A DNA stretch of 64,000 nucleotides from Pontederia crassipes (Eukaryota; Streptophyta; Magnoliopsida; Commelinales; Pontederiaceae). A program made the translations under genes and the position numbers. Numbering within the stretch: position 1 is the stretch's first letter; each line of letters starts with the position of its first letter. Under the pieces are notes generated by a model that saw nothing but the letters and a program-made list of their open reading frames with translations, had not been told where the DNA came from and did not search any database. The DNA is taken from assembly GCA_030549335.1 (NCBI GenBank), contig CM060194.1:71646077-71710076 (forward strand), in the 5' to 3' direction. Below are positions 1-10,875 of the stretch, one piece after another.

Positions 1-860
1 TTGGTTTAGATCATCTCTGGTCGTATTTTAAATAAATATGACCTCATAATATCTATTAGATTAGATTTGAGATTATTATTATTATTGTTATTACATCAGA
101 TCTTCTGATTCTTCATTGTATTGATTCAGTAATTTTCTCTTGATTGGGTCCTTGTTTCACCTAAAATTAAATTGTTAAAGATAGATTTATTAGGTAAATA
201 AGATAAAAGATAAAAACTGTTGGGTTTTTATGATTTCCGATTGTCTCTAAGCCCCTTAAGATACATTGTTATTGATATGGATATTGTATGGGGCATATCG
301 CGTACCTAGAGATTTGAGTCATCATCCTTTAGGAGACTTATGGCTGTCCTGTGATGTCCATGGTCCCCCACTATCACGAAGTTATTGTCGCTATTATTGG
401 AGGGCGGCTTGTCGTGATTTGATCTCCTACTGGCCTACATGAAAGAAACATGAAGTTCTCCTAGATTGACTGAGCGCTCCCTATTGAATTGAATAACTCC
501 AAATATAGAATTGAATAGATTGAAAATTAAATTGAATTGAATCATAGTCATTCGAAATGTTAGCGTTCACTGACTTTCCTCCACCCATTAAATCATATAG
601 AAATTGTTATTGACCGATGACCATTGATATTGATAAACAAATGAAAAATTATTAAATTGGATAGTGGCATAGTAATTAGGCATAATTGATAATTTATATT
701 GATTGGTCTTCTGTCCTCTTACCTGATCCTCTTTATCAATTCATGGCTTTATTAATATATTATTTTATTGATTATTGGGCTCTCCTCATATTGACTTATC
801 CAGTGCTATATTGTTTATTGTTTCACATTGTCATTGATTTATCTAGCACTGTTGATTATT

Positions 861-3126
861 GATCACTAGCTGGTCATATTATAGTTTTACTCTATTTTCT
901 ATCCATTTCACATCGATCGAGCCCTCATTTTGCCCTACATTTGGTCAATTTTGCGTAGAATGCAATAAATTGTGATTACCAACTGACCATCCTCATTTTA
1001 TATTCAATACCATGTGCACAGAGGTTCTGAATTGCCAATATTTGCAAGGTTATCATTTCTGTGCTAAGTTATCATTTTTGGGCAAGTTATCATTTCAAGA
1101 TGCAAAGTTATCATTCCAATGCGCATTTGCTAATTGAGCTGATTTCTAGTTGTTATCTTGCCCTAAATCCCTTGCTATTATAAATTAATCATATTTAGAT
1201 AGTCATGATTTGATTTGTGTAAAGTTATCACTTCAATACACAAGTTATCATTCTCGGTATCAAGTTATCATTTTTGAGGGCAAAATTATCATTTCGATGT
1301 GCAAGATTATCATTTCTGCATAACAACATTAGACAATTGTTTAATTGCTATCCTAACTCTTTGCTGCTCTGAATTGATCACATTTGGACAATCATAATTA
1401 AATTTGCACAATTTATCATTTATTTGCACAAAGTTATCATTCCGGGGCTCAAGTTATCACTCTTATGAAACAATATCCATATCTGATAATTGAACTCATT
1501 TAATTGTTGTCCTAATTCATACTTGTTTAATTTTTACTTTAAGGACTTCGATGCATGTTGTTTTAGCTCTTTTACCAGGCACTACAAGGCTGCACAAGTT
1601 GGAAAAGGAGGGGGGACCACTGCTAGCTACCCAAAAAGTAGTCTGAAATCTGCTGGAATTTCAGGATCACAGGACATGTTGCTTAAATCAAAAGAATAGA
1701 ACATTCTGATCTGGATCCAAGGGTGCACAAAATACGTATAAAAGCTGAGAAACCTGAAGAAGGAAGGAGGAGCCTCCATTGCAGGGTTTCTGGACCAAGG
1801 AGCTGAGGAAGAGCGGGAGAAGAAGGCTGCACACTGATTTCCTGTCGATAGAATTCTGTTATCTGTTTTCAGAATGAATTCCATTACCTTCCTCATATGT
1901 TTTGTGTTAATTCTTGTAACTATAATGAGCTAAATTCCAGCTCTCCTAGGATAGGTAGTAATCTAGTTTTAGTTATGGATGGAGTATAAACACACTGATT
2001 TCCTTTTCTGATATCTGATATTCTGATTTCTAAAATCTTGGAATCTGTTTGTCATTGTGAAACCCTTATTGTATTAACAACTGAGAGGTTGATTTATGAT
2101 TTCAATCTTGTTCAGAAATGAATCAAGAAGCAATGATATTTCTTTGATTTCAATATGTGATTTCTGATATCTGATATTGATTTTCTGAATTCTGATTTCC
2201 ATTGTAATCTGTTTTGTCATTGTAACCCTTCTTTAGCAACTGAAAGATTGATTTTGTGGTTCTCTTGATGTTCAGAAATGAACCAAGAAGCAGTGAGAAT
2301 TATTAGATTCCAATCTGTGATTTTATGCCTAATGCATCCAATGAACTAATGTTGATGTGAATTTTATTTTAATTTGCAGTCAAGAGACTAATTTTAAATC
2401 CCCTTGATGTTTAGAGATAAAGCAAGAAGCAGTAGATTTAGAATTGGATTAGTTACATTTCTGATTAGATGATTTAATCCATTGTGCCATGTTGATTTGG
2501 TTGTGGTGTGAATTTCAGAATTCCCGAATTGCCAAATCTGAGAAGATTTTGGCAATATCAGTAAAGTGCTTGAATTTGTGCTTAATGATAATTCAATATC
2601 AGTAAGGATCTCCTTCTCATTCAACTTAACTAATCATAAATATGAGAATATGAATGATTAGTCCTAATTTAATATTGTTGTGACAACAGTCCCTTTTTAA
2701 GTTGAATTAGAATTGAATGCATTAATGAATTGTTCTAATCCATTCATAGCTGAATTAGGTGAACCCCATTCCTAGGAGAATCTTTCCATTGATTGATAAT
2801 CCATTTTAGTTCTTAGCTTAGCATTTAAATTTTAGTGCATATCAATTGTCAAAACCCCAAAAACAAGTTATCCTTTAATCTCATTTTAAAATCTGTTTTC
2901 ACCTTCCTTAATTTCACTATCTTTGTCACTTAGTCTAGGGTTAGTCTAGATTATTTTAGTGAGTCTTTAGCCTTCAAATCACTATGGATACGACACTTGA
3001 GACTATTATAATTGACCTATGCACTTGCAGTAGAGTGAGTTAGAGAGTTTAATTAAATTTTGAAAAATCTCAATTCTGACCCATAAATTCAGCAAGTTAT
3101 CATTACTTCTCACAACTCACATCAAT
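861..3126. mobile_element. About 2.27 kb insertion inside the 5' LTR, unclassified
   Basis: The LTR sequence reads GTTGATTATT at 851-860 and resumes after AATTATT at 3124-3130, so the short ATTATT at both edges could be a target duplication. No terminal inverted repeat and no internal LTR pair was found by eye. The first 600 bases carry many copies of a short AAGTTATCATT motif. The part near 2930-3030 (a stretch reading GATACGACACTTGAGAC, then TGCACTTGCAGTAGAG) resembles the region near the end of some plant Ty3/gypsy LTRs. It may be a non-autonomous retroelement. The alternative is that this is original LTR sequence deleted from the right copy. Confidence 0.5.
1045..1463 (+). repeat. Cluster of short AAGTTATCATT motifs
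   Basis: At least eleven close variants of AAGTTATCATT/ACT occur between 1045 and 1463, irregularly spaced at about 15-60 bases, with one more near 3094. They lie inside the extra DNA of the 5' LTR. The spacing is too irregular for a simple satellite or a CRISPR array. Function unknown. Confidence 0.7.
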
Positions 3127-3502
3127 TATTTCTTATCATTATGATTATATCTTACTAAGTATTTTTATATGGATGGGTCTTCTCCTACATCTGGATTCAT
3201 GCATGTGAGATGATAGAAGATGGTGATGTCGATGGCCAAGCTCAGTGATAGAAATATTGCACATAGTGTAGGATTAAGTCCTACTAGATTATTGAATTAG
3301 CTTTTATTTTTTGCATATTTAGTATGGTAGAGTTATGAACATTTCCAACTCCTTGATATTATGGGTTTTTAGATGTTGTTATTATTAATTTTGCATTTTA
3401 TAGAATTTATTTTATGCAAAATCATTTTATATAGAGTAGTATAGCGCTTTCGGGATGACTCTGAGCATGTGAAAGTCACGTAAGTCTCGGGGCATTACAG
3501 AA

Positions 3503-3514
3503 GGTATCAGAGCC
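3503..3514 (+). promoter_or_regulatory. Retrotransposon primer-binding site (tRNA-Met type)
   Basis: GGTATCAGAGCC begins four bases after the CATTACA end of the 5' LTR. The core GGTATCAGAGC is the usual complement of the 3' end of plant initiator tRNA-Met used to prime minus-strand synthesis. Its position fixes the inner LTR edge and the orientation of the element. Confidence 0.85.
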
Positions 3515-3939
3515 TAAGGGGAGACATTTCTTAGCTGTTTCTAATAGATAGAATTGAGTCCATGTGTAACTATCATAAGCAACCACTGTAGCCATCAAGT
3601 AAGTATCATATTATGATATGGATTATGGAACTCACACTAATAAAATTGTTATTGTTATTAATATATGGAGCAGTTGTTATGGCTTTTTCGGAACACATCC
3701 CACGAGTTCTTAAGAGTGGATTTGTAGCGGGTCATTTAGTAGGTCCTAAGCTCACAAGCTAATGAGCAGCATGCTTAGAGCTCAATAAGGAATAGACAGC
3801 AGACTCGAGGTCCCTAATTGAATGAGATTGAGGCAAGGATCTTTATGTATCCCACTTAGCTCACACCGAATACGCTCACCCATGAGCCTTGTATGGTAGT
3901 TGGGTATGATCATAAAGACATTATTGGGGTTCATGAAGT

Positions 3940-4065
3940 TGCAGCCCCTCAGTTCGACGGAAAGGACGATTTCAAAGACGCAAAAAGTGGATGGAGGAGG
4001 TTGAGCAAATCCCCTCGAGATGGATTGCAACGACTGCAAGTTGATTTATGTCAATCAAAAATTGG
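3940..4065 (+). pseudogene. Trace of gag (capsid) coding sequence
   Basis: A short stretch reads PPQFDGKDDF, then KKWMEEVEQI and MDCND, which resembles the start of the plant Ty3/gypsy retrotransposon gag domain (PP.F.G..D...A..W). It runs into stop codons by about 4070. The space between primer site and protease is only about 1 kb, too short for an intact gag, so most of gag is deleted or unrecognisable. Confidence 0.55.
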
Positions 4066-5020
4066 TTAGTGAAGCCATGGATAAAGTGAGAGATAACATA
4101 AAACCTTAAATAATTGAAATAGAATTGATGGTATAAGGAAATGTCAAACTTCTAAGGAGGTTATTCTTAGGTTGAATAACCAAAACCCTAGGGAGGTTAT
4201 CCACACGTTACCCTTAAGGCATCATAAATTGAGATAAAAGTGAGGTCAACACAATAAGTAAATCATGACATCTATTATCAAATAGTGATTCAAAGAAGAC
4301 CTAAATAGATTTCTAATAATAAGGTTAGGGAAAATTATGGATTCAAATTGGAAAGTTGATATCTAAGTTGGTTGGGCATGCTACCTATGAGAATAATAAA
4401 GATGCATAATGTTATGCCTTAAAAATCATGATATAAGGATAGTCCAAAAGTCATGTCATACTATGGCTTATAAGGAATTCATCGCATAAAAAGGATTGTC
4501 GCCATGCAATAAATAGTTATTGTATTGATAAAGGGTAAGGACTTTTCGACAGACCTTATCGTCATCCCGTTCAGTAATTATGACGTGATGTTGAGTATGA
4601 ACTCGTTGTTCTACCGTGATGCTTACCTACACTGTCGAGTGAAGAAGATATTGATCGGAGCACGAGGAGGATCTTAGAACGTCATTAGAGGCATACCACT
4701 AGAGCTGGGCAAGGTCATGGTGTCATCTATCACAACCCAGAAGTTATTGAAAAAAGAATGTCGAAGATTCTTGGCAAGGGTGATTAAGACAGACCGGACT
4801 GAGATAGTATTGAAGTGGTAAAATAATTTTCGAATGTTTTTTCGAATGATATTTCGAAATTACCACTACGATGGGAGATCGACTTTCGCATTGACTTGGT
4901 ATCGGGTACTGCACCCATATCGAAGGCACCATATAAAATGACTCCAACGGATATGCTAAAATTGAATACCCAAATTCAGGAATTGATGGATAAGAGATTC
5001 GTCCGACCGAGGGTCTCCCC

Positions 5021-5449
5021 ATGAGGCGCTCCGGTACTATTCGTGAAGAAAAGGACGGACTTATGCGACTATGCATAGATTATCGGATGTTGAACAATAT
5101 CACAATAAATAATAAGTACCCATTACTAAAAATCGATGACCTTTTCGACCAATTGTCTTCAACAAATGTGTTTTCAAAAATTGATTTAAGAAGTTGCTAC
5201 CATCAGCTTCGGATAGCTGATGACGATGTACCGAAGACAGCCTTTATGACAAGATATGGTCACAATGAGTTTCTAGTGATGCCATTTGGGCTGGCAAATG
5301 CTCCGACAGACTTTATCGATTTGATGAATCGAGTGTTCAGATCATATCTGGACAAGTTCGTGATTATTTTCGTCGACGACATCCTGATTTATTCGTTGAG
5401 CCCAGAGGAACATGAGGAGCATCTACAGGTTGTGCTACAGACCCTGTGA
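5021..5449 (+). pseudogene. Reverse transcriptase domain remnant
   Basis: This is the longest clean pol segment, 142 residues. It shows [10 protein letters not shown], then [12 protein letters not shown], then MPFGLANAP, and the catalytic FVDDIL motif near residue 118, all hallmarks of Ty3/gypsy reverse transcriptase. The reading continues recognisably past the stop at 5447-5449 to about 5600. The first codons shown are read in a shifted frame and are not the true domain start. Confidence 0.9.
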
Positions 5450-5689
5450 GAGCACAAGTTGTATGCCAAATTTTTTAAGTGTGAATTTTGGTTGAAAGAG
5501 ATAATATTTCTCGAGAATATCATCAGTAAGGATGGAATATCAGTGGATCCTACCAAAGTGGAAGCAGTTGCCAACTGGGTGCACCAAAGAATGTATAAGA
5601 AATCAGGAGCTTCCTCGGACTGACAAGATATTATTGAAGATTTATACAAGATTTCTCTAAGATTGCGCCACTACAAACAAGTCTCACAA

Positions 5690-6160
5690 AGAAAGGCGTC
5701 AAACATGAATGGTCATGGAAGTGTGAAGATAGCTTTCAAGAGTTAAAGAAAAGATTAATGACGGTGTCTATCTTACCATACCTTTAAGCCAAGGAGGTTA
5801 TGTGATCTACAGTGATGCGATACATGTGGCACCGATTTGAGGTGCATTTTGATGCAACATGGAATGGTCATCGCCTATGCATCAAAGCAATTGAAAAAAC
5901 ACGAGAAGAACTACTCGATGCACGATCTCAAATTAGCAGCGGTGGTCTTCGCTCTCAAGATATGGAGGCAGTACCCCTACGACGAAGAATTTGAGATCTT
6001 TACAGAGCAGACAAGTCTCAAGTACATCTTTGCCCAGCGTGATCTGAATATGCATCAGAGAAGATAGATCAGGTTCTTGAAAGATTACAAGTTTGCCATC
6101 AGTTACCATCTCGGAAAGGCAAACTCAATCGTTGATGCACTCAGCAGAAAGTGGGTAGGA
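5690..6160 (+). pseudogene. RNase H domain remnant
   Basis: Two overlapping frames cover the domain. The readable piece at 5837-6067 has [16 protein letters not shown] followed by [15 protein letters not shown] and a DLNMHQRR segment, typical of the Ty3/gypsy RNase H between reverse transcriptase and integrase. A frameshift near 5835 separates the domain start from the rest, and TAG at 6065-6067 interrupts the end. Confidence 0.8.
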
Positions 6161-6329
6161 TCACTCGCATGCTTGAGAGTGGGTCGTTGGAATATGATCG
6201 GTTGCATTATATAGGTCAATCCCGCGACCAGCAGTGATGGTGTACGACTTATGGCACACCTCGGCATGCAATCTGAATTAATATTGAAGGTTGAAAAAGC
6301 ACAACTAAACGATAATGAGTACAACTAAC

Positions 6330-7350
6330 TACTCAAATTATGCGAAAAGATTCATGCAAACTTTTCAGTCAGAGATGGAAATATAGGAAACGTTTGTGGG
6401 ACCCTGATCATGAAGGATTAAGAAGACAAGTGCTTGATGAATGTCACAAATTGAAATTCGTCATTCATCCTCGAAGCACGAAGATGTATAAAGATTTGCA
6501 ACGGACCTTCTGGTGGGACAATATGAAGGACATAGCAGAGTACATTGCAAAGTGCATCGTATGCCAACAAGTGAAGATCGAGCATCAGAGGTCATATGGA
6601 GCACTGCAGGAATTTGGAATCCCACAGTGGAAATGGAAAAAGATAATGATGAATTTTCTTAGAAGGCTTCCAAGGACCCAGCAAGGTCACGATGTGATAT
6701 GGATAGTGGTGGACTGATTTAGCAAAGTGGTCAACTTCATCCCCATCAAATGGTAGCAACTCGTCGAAAGCCTGATGGACATTTATATTAAGGTAGTTAT
6801 CCGACTACATGGAGTGCTAATCTCCATTGTGTCGGATAGAGATCCTCGGTTTACAATCAAATTTTGGCGTAGTATCCAGAGTGCATTTGGAACAAAGCTG
6901 AATTTCAGCACAGTGTTCCATCCTCAAACGGACGAGCAGTCTGAGCACACCATTCAGACATTGGACATTTATATTAAGGTAGTTATCCGACTACATGGAG
7001 TGCTAGTCTCCATTGTGTCGGATAGAGATCCTCGATTTATAATCAAATTTTGGCGTAGTATCCAGAGTGCATTTGGAACGAAGCTGAATTTCAGCACAGT
7101 GTTCCATCCTCAAACGGACGAGCAATCTGAGCGCACCATTTAGACATTGGAGATATGCTCTGAGCATGTGCATTAGACTGGAGTGGTAGTTGGGACATTC
7201 AACTCCTATTAATTGAATTTGCATATAACAATAGCTACTACTGTAGCATTGGCATGACACCCTTTGCAGCCATGTATAAATGTCCATATCGCTCCCCCAT
7301 CTGTTGGACTGAGGTGCGAGGACAATAGTTCTTGTTAGAGGAAGTGTTAA
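6330..7350 (+). pseudogene. Integrase remnant with internal duplication
   Basis: The H2C2 zinc-binding part is visible at 6455-6580 (HP..., then CIVCQQVK). The catalytic core begins near 6610 and includes SDRDPRF and FHPQTDEQSE. TGA at 6715-6717 and TAG near 6754 interrupt it. The stretch from 6778 to 6963 is then repeated in frame at 6964-7149, so the second half of the core occurs twice. A stop at 7141-7143 follows the second copy. Confidence 0.82.
6778..7149 (+). repeat. 186-bp in-frame tandem duplication in integrase
   Basis: The unit 6778-6963 is repeated at once as 6964-7149, exactly 62 codons. I count seven base differences between the copies, all of them transitions, about 4 percent. 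One of them (C to T) creates a stop at the end of copy two. The duplication would put two copies of the SDRDPRF and FHPQTDEQSE motifs in one protein, which no working integrase has. Confidence 0.93.
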
Positions 7351-7882
7351 AGCAAATCATGGAGGATACTGAAAAGGTTTGTCTCATTATAGAAATATTG
7401 AAAGCATCATTCACAAGACAAAAGACTTATACTGACAAGAAACGAAGAAAACAGATCTTTAAAGGTAGAGATGGAGGGATACTTAAAGTTTCTCCAATGA
7501 AAGAAGTAACGAGATTCAGCAAGAAGGACAAGCTAAGCCCTAGGTATGTGGGTCCATTTGAGATACTTGCATTGATAAGAGATGCAAAATGTAGGTTGGA
7601 GCTACCGCCATCATATGGACACGTGTATAACGTCTTCCACGTAACAATATTGCGCAAGTATCAGCATGGTGATACTAATATAGTGAATATGGAAGAATCG
7701 AATATGAACGTGGACCTAACATACACCGAATAACCCATTGAGATATTGGAGTATCAGACCAAGCATCTAAAAATAAGATAGTAACCATGGTAAAAGTGGC
7801 TTGGTCACATCATAGAGATGAATATGTCACTTGGAAATTGGAAGGTGAAATGAGGAAGAATTTTTCAGAATTATTTAAATAG
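7332..7882 (+). pseudogene. Integrase C-terminus and chromodomain-like tail
   Basis: The reading has RFSKKDKLSPRYVGPFEIL and HVYNVFHVTILRKY, the conserved end of Ty3/gypsy integrase. After TAA 7731-7733 it continues with PIEILEY, and after a further break with a W..H..EYVTWK..EMR...SELF tail. This matches the short chromodomain-like end of plant chromoviruses. A GAGGACGAATTTA stretch at 7915-7927, just upstream of the LTR, is also typical for the group. Confidence 0.78.
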
Positions 7883-7942
7883 ATTGATGTAATTTTTTTC
7901 CCTTAAGTAAATTCGAGGACGAATTTATTTTTAAGGAAGTTA

Positions 7943-9496
7943 TGACGTGACGACCTCAATTTTTACTAATTAAATAATTCATTTATAATATCTAGAAAAT
8001 CATTATCTAATATTCTAGAATCATCTAATTTCGAAATTGATGGAAATTATGGGATAAATTGAAAAGATAAGATGAAATTTGAATAGAGATAAAATAGTTA
8101 AGAAGATAAATATGAATTAATAAGCAAATTTAGATTTAATTAAATTTGAACAATTATGGATAGATTAATTATTGATGGACGACCAAGATTGATTTTAAAA
8201 GAGTTCAAGGCCCAATGGAATTGAAAATCTTAGCCTACACTATAAATAGACATAAAAAAGGCGGCTGAAAATCCCATTTCCGCCAAACAGAATTGTACCC
8301 ATAAGTCCCTCTTTTCCCATCATTTTCACACGAACTGAGGCATCGACTAGAGCATGCGACGACTGGTTTTGAAGCCAGCATATAAGAGAGGATCTTCCAA
8401 GTGGTGGCCGCAAGCTCTAGGACGTGGACAGAGAGATATCGTCGGCCAAAGTCGGCTTTTGGATAACTCGCGCTGACAGAGGAATTGCAATTAGTTTTTC
8501 AGCCAACTTTAGGTACGTAAGGGGAATCTCTATGTCGTTGATTTTTCACGACATGAAACATTATTCTCTTCTTCTTTGTATCGAGAATATATTGATATAT
8601 CGTATGCATAGATTAGACATTGTATGAAAGAGTCTATGTGCATAGATTAGACGTCTATTGTTCCTCCGTCATCACGAAGCTATTGTTAGCGCTATTATTG
8701 GAGGGCGGCTTATCGTGATTTGATCCCCCACTGGCCTACATGAAAGAGACATGGAGTTTCCCTAAATTGACTGAGCTCTCCCTATTAAATTGAATAACTC
8801 CAAATATAGAATTGAATTGAATGAAAATTGAATTGAATTGAATTGAATCATGACCATTCGGAGTTTTAACGTTGATTGGCTTTGTCTCCGCCCTTTAAAT
8901 TGTATAAAATTGTTATTGGCAAATGATCATTGATATTGATAAACGAATGAAAAATTATTAAATTGTATAGTGCCATAGTGATCATGCATAATTGATAATT
9001 AATATTAATTGGTCATTTGACCTCTTACCTATCCCCTTTATCGATTATTGAGCTCTTCTCATATTGTCTTATCCAGTGCTATATTGTTTATTGCTTCACA
9101 TTGCCATTGATTTATCTAGCACTGTTGATTATTTCTTATCGTTATGATTAGACCCTACGTACTGAGTATTTTTATACTCATGGGTCTTCCTCTGCATCTA
9201 GATTCATGCAAGTAAGGTGATAGAAGATGGTGATGCAAGTGGTCAAGCTCAATGACAAAGATGTTGCACATGTGTATAATTAAGTCTTACTAGATTATTG
9301 GATTAGCTTTTTTTTTCGCGTATTTAGTATGGTGGAGTTATGAACATTTTCAAATATTATGATTTTTTAGATGTTGTTATTATTAATTTCGCATTTTATA
9401 GAGTTTATTTTTCGTAAAATCATTTTATATATAATAATATAGCGTCTTTGGGACGACTCTGAGCACGTGAAAATCACATGAGTCTGGGAACATTAC
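7943..9496 (+). repeat. 3' LTR of the Ty3/gypsy element
   Basis: The LTR starts near TGACGTGACGACCTC at 7943, after the pol tail and a weak purine tract, and ends in CATTAC at 9496. It aligns with 373-860 and 3127-3499 of the left LTR, with scattered substitutions and small indels that show considerable age. Promoter and polyadenylation signals could not be fixed by eye. Confidence 0.82.
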
Positions 9497-10021
9497 CTTT
9501 ATAATGTTCAAAATGACCAAGGATAATTATGTCTTTTAAAGAAGTTCTTGCAAACAATAACTCCAGCCCCCAAAAATATTTAACCCTATCAAATAAACCT
9601 TCGTATGCGTAAGTGCGCAGAGTATCTGGTTCTACACCTATATTTTTTATTATTTAATTAATTTAGTAATTATCATTTATAATTAAATTAATTATATATT
9701 TCTATGATGAAATAATATATAATTATTGGGAATAATTTGATAATATAAAAATTGTATAAAAACAAAATAAATTATAATAATGAATTAATCATATTTGTTA
9801 ATATAGTTTGATCACGACCCGATATCGGGTGATCTTGATATTAATAACATTTACTATTTAACATATATTTAAAATTAATATATAATTATTTTATTATTGT
9901 AATAAATAAGATTAATATTTTACACTTGTAAGTCAAATGCTCTACGTATAAACTTTCCTCCAATAATTATTCTATTTAGTTTGCAAATTGCTATTCCGAG
10001 TTATTAATATAATAGGAATTA

Positions 10022-10875
10022 GGGTGCGTTTGGTTTAAGTTATATAACATTACTTGGAATCTAAACATTCCAAGGAATATAATTTTCAGGAATCACATTC
10101 CTAGCAAAATTAGATTCCAATGTTTGTTTCAGTTTAACAATTCAAAGCCATCTGTCTCCGAAAAGCACACCGAGTTGGACGGGATCGCTACATTCTCCAC
10201 CAACTGGGCGGCACACTCATCACTGTCGGAGGACCTGGAGCGAGTTCTCCTTCATGTGCGCGAGGAGAGCGATGTTGGTGTGCGGCGACTCCTGCTGCCG
10301 CTGAGCAGAGAGGAGGAAGAGGAGGCGTTGGTGGCTGCTGCTACTGCTGAGCAGGAGGAGTCGACGGCAACTATTGCTGCTGAGCAGGGGGAGGAGGAGG
10401 AGGAGGTGGCTGCTGCTGCTGAGCAGCAGCTTCAGGACCTGATGGCGGCGGTGGGGAGGAGGAGGCGGCGGCAACTGCAGCAGCAGCTTCAGGACCTGAC
10501 GGCAATGGTAGGGAGGAGGCGGCGGCTACTGCTGAGCAGGGAGGAGGAGGAGGCAGCGGCGGCTGCTGAGCAAGGGGAGGAGGAGGAGGCAGCTACTACT
10601 GAGCAGGGAGGAGGAGGAGGCAGCGGCGACTGCTGAGCAAGGGGAGGAGGAGGAGGCTGCCGCTGCTAAACAGGGAGGAGGAGGAGGTCGGGAATGTGAG
10701 AAAGACACCAGTCAGGAGGGGATTGGGATTCCGACATTTAATGGGATTATCATTCCAATTGGAATGTGAGATTCCTATTAACATTAATAAATGATACATA
10801 ACCAAACACTGTAATCTATTATTCCCATGACGATTCCAGGGAATGAAAATAAAATAGAACCAACCAAACACCCAC
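10022..10875. mobile_element. PIF/Harbinger-like non-autonomous element with GC-rich payload
   Basis: The ends are inverted: GGGTGCGTTTGGTT at the left and, read from the other strand, GTGGGTGTTTGGTT at the right (11 of 14 match). Each end is flanked by TTA (10019-10021 and 10876-10878), the three-base target duplication of Tourist/PIF-Harbinger elements. The outer 100-150 bases are AT-rich with repeats of GGAAT/ATTCC. The middle is a GC-rich triplet-like block. No transposase is visible. Confidence 0.72.
10240..10690. repeat. GC-rich imperfect triplet block (GAG/GCT/GCG-like)
   Basis: The block is built from GAGGAGG, GCTGCTG and GAGCAGG units with a looser repeat of about 60-100 bases. The plus strand has an open frame from 10124 to 10636 (170 codons, rich in Glu, Ala and Gln). 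The minus strand is also open (Leu, Ser and Pro rich). Open frames on both strands are expected from such composition, so I do not call a gene. Confidence 0.75.

Larger units (their letters stand above)
1..3499 (+). repeat. 5' LTR, truncated by the window and interrupted by extra DNA
   Basis: Bases 373-860 match 8671-9134 of the right LTR, including the GGAGGGCGGCTTRTCGTGAT block and the run of ATTGAATTGAA repeats. Bases 3127-3499 match 9131-9496. The LTR ends in CATTACA at 3499, just before the primer-binding site. Between the two matching parts lie about 2.27 kb that are absent from the right LTR. Bases 1-370 match the right LTR poorly and are assigned to the LTR only by expected length. 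Confidence 0.75.
4530..7882 (+). pseudogene. Ty3/gypsy pol, broken by stops and frameshifts
   Basis: The region holds a protease tail (about 4530-4720), reverse transcriptase, RNase H, integrase and a final chromodomain-like tail in the expected order. Breaks include an in-frame TGA near 5022 where a Trp codon is usual, a one-base shift just after it, a TGA at 5447-5449, stops near 5785, 6067, 6716 and 7142, and a TAA at 7731-7733. Several stops fit C-to-T change. The reading ends at TAG 7880-7882, just before the 3' LTR. The element cannot make its own polyprotein. Confidence 0.88.
1..9496 (+). mobile_element. Degenerate Ty3/gypsy LTR retrotransposon, left end outside window
   Basis: Two related LTRs (1-3499 and 7943-9496) flank a primer-binding site, a gag trace and a pol region ordered protease, reverse transcriptase, RNase H, integrase, the order of Ty3/gypsy elements. 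A shared LTR block starts at 373 in the left copy and 8671 in the right copy, which is 728 bases into the right LTR. The left LTR should therefore begin roughly 355 bases before the window. The integrase end followed by a short chromodomain-like tail suggests a chromovirus, perhaps of the Tekay/Del type; the lineage is an inference. Stops, frameshifts and a shrunken gag show it is dead. The target-site duplication cannot be checked because the left end is missing. Confidence 0.88.

Noticed and set aside
1490..1896. Short overlapping frames in the extra DNA of the 5' LTR
   Set aside because: No motifs, opposite-strand overlap and AT-rich context. They are chance frames.
3503..3514. GGTATCAGAGCC as part of a tRNA gene
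   Set aside because: No cloverleaf can be built around it. Its place next to the LTR end explains it as a primer-binding site.
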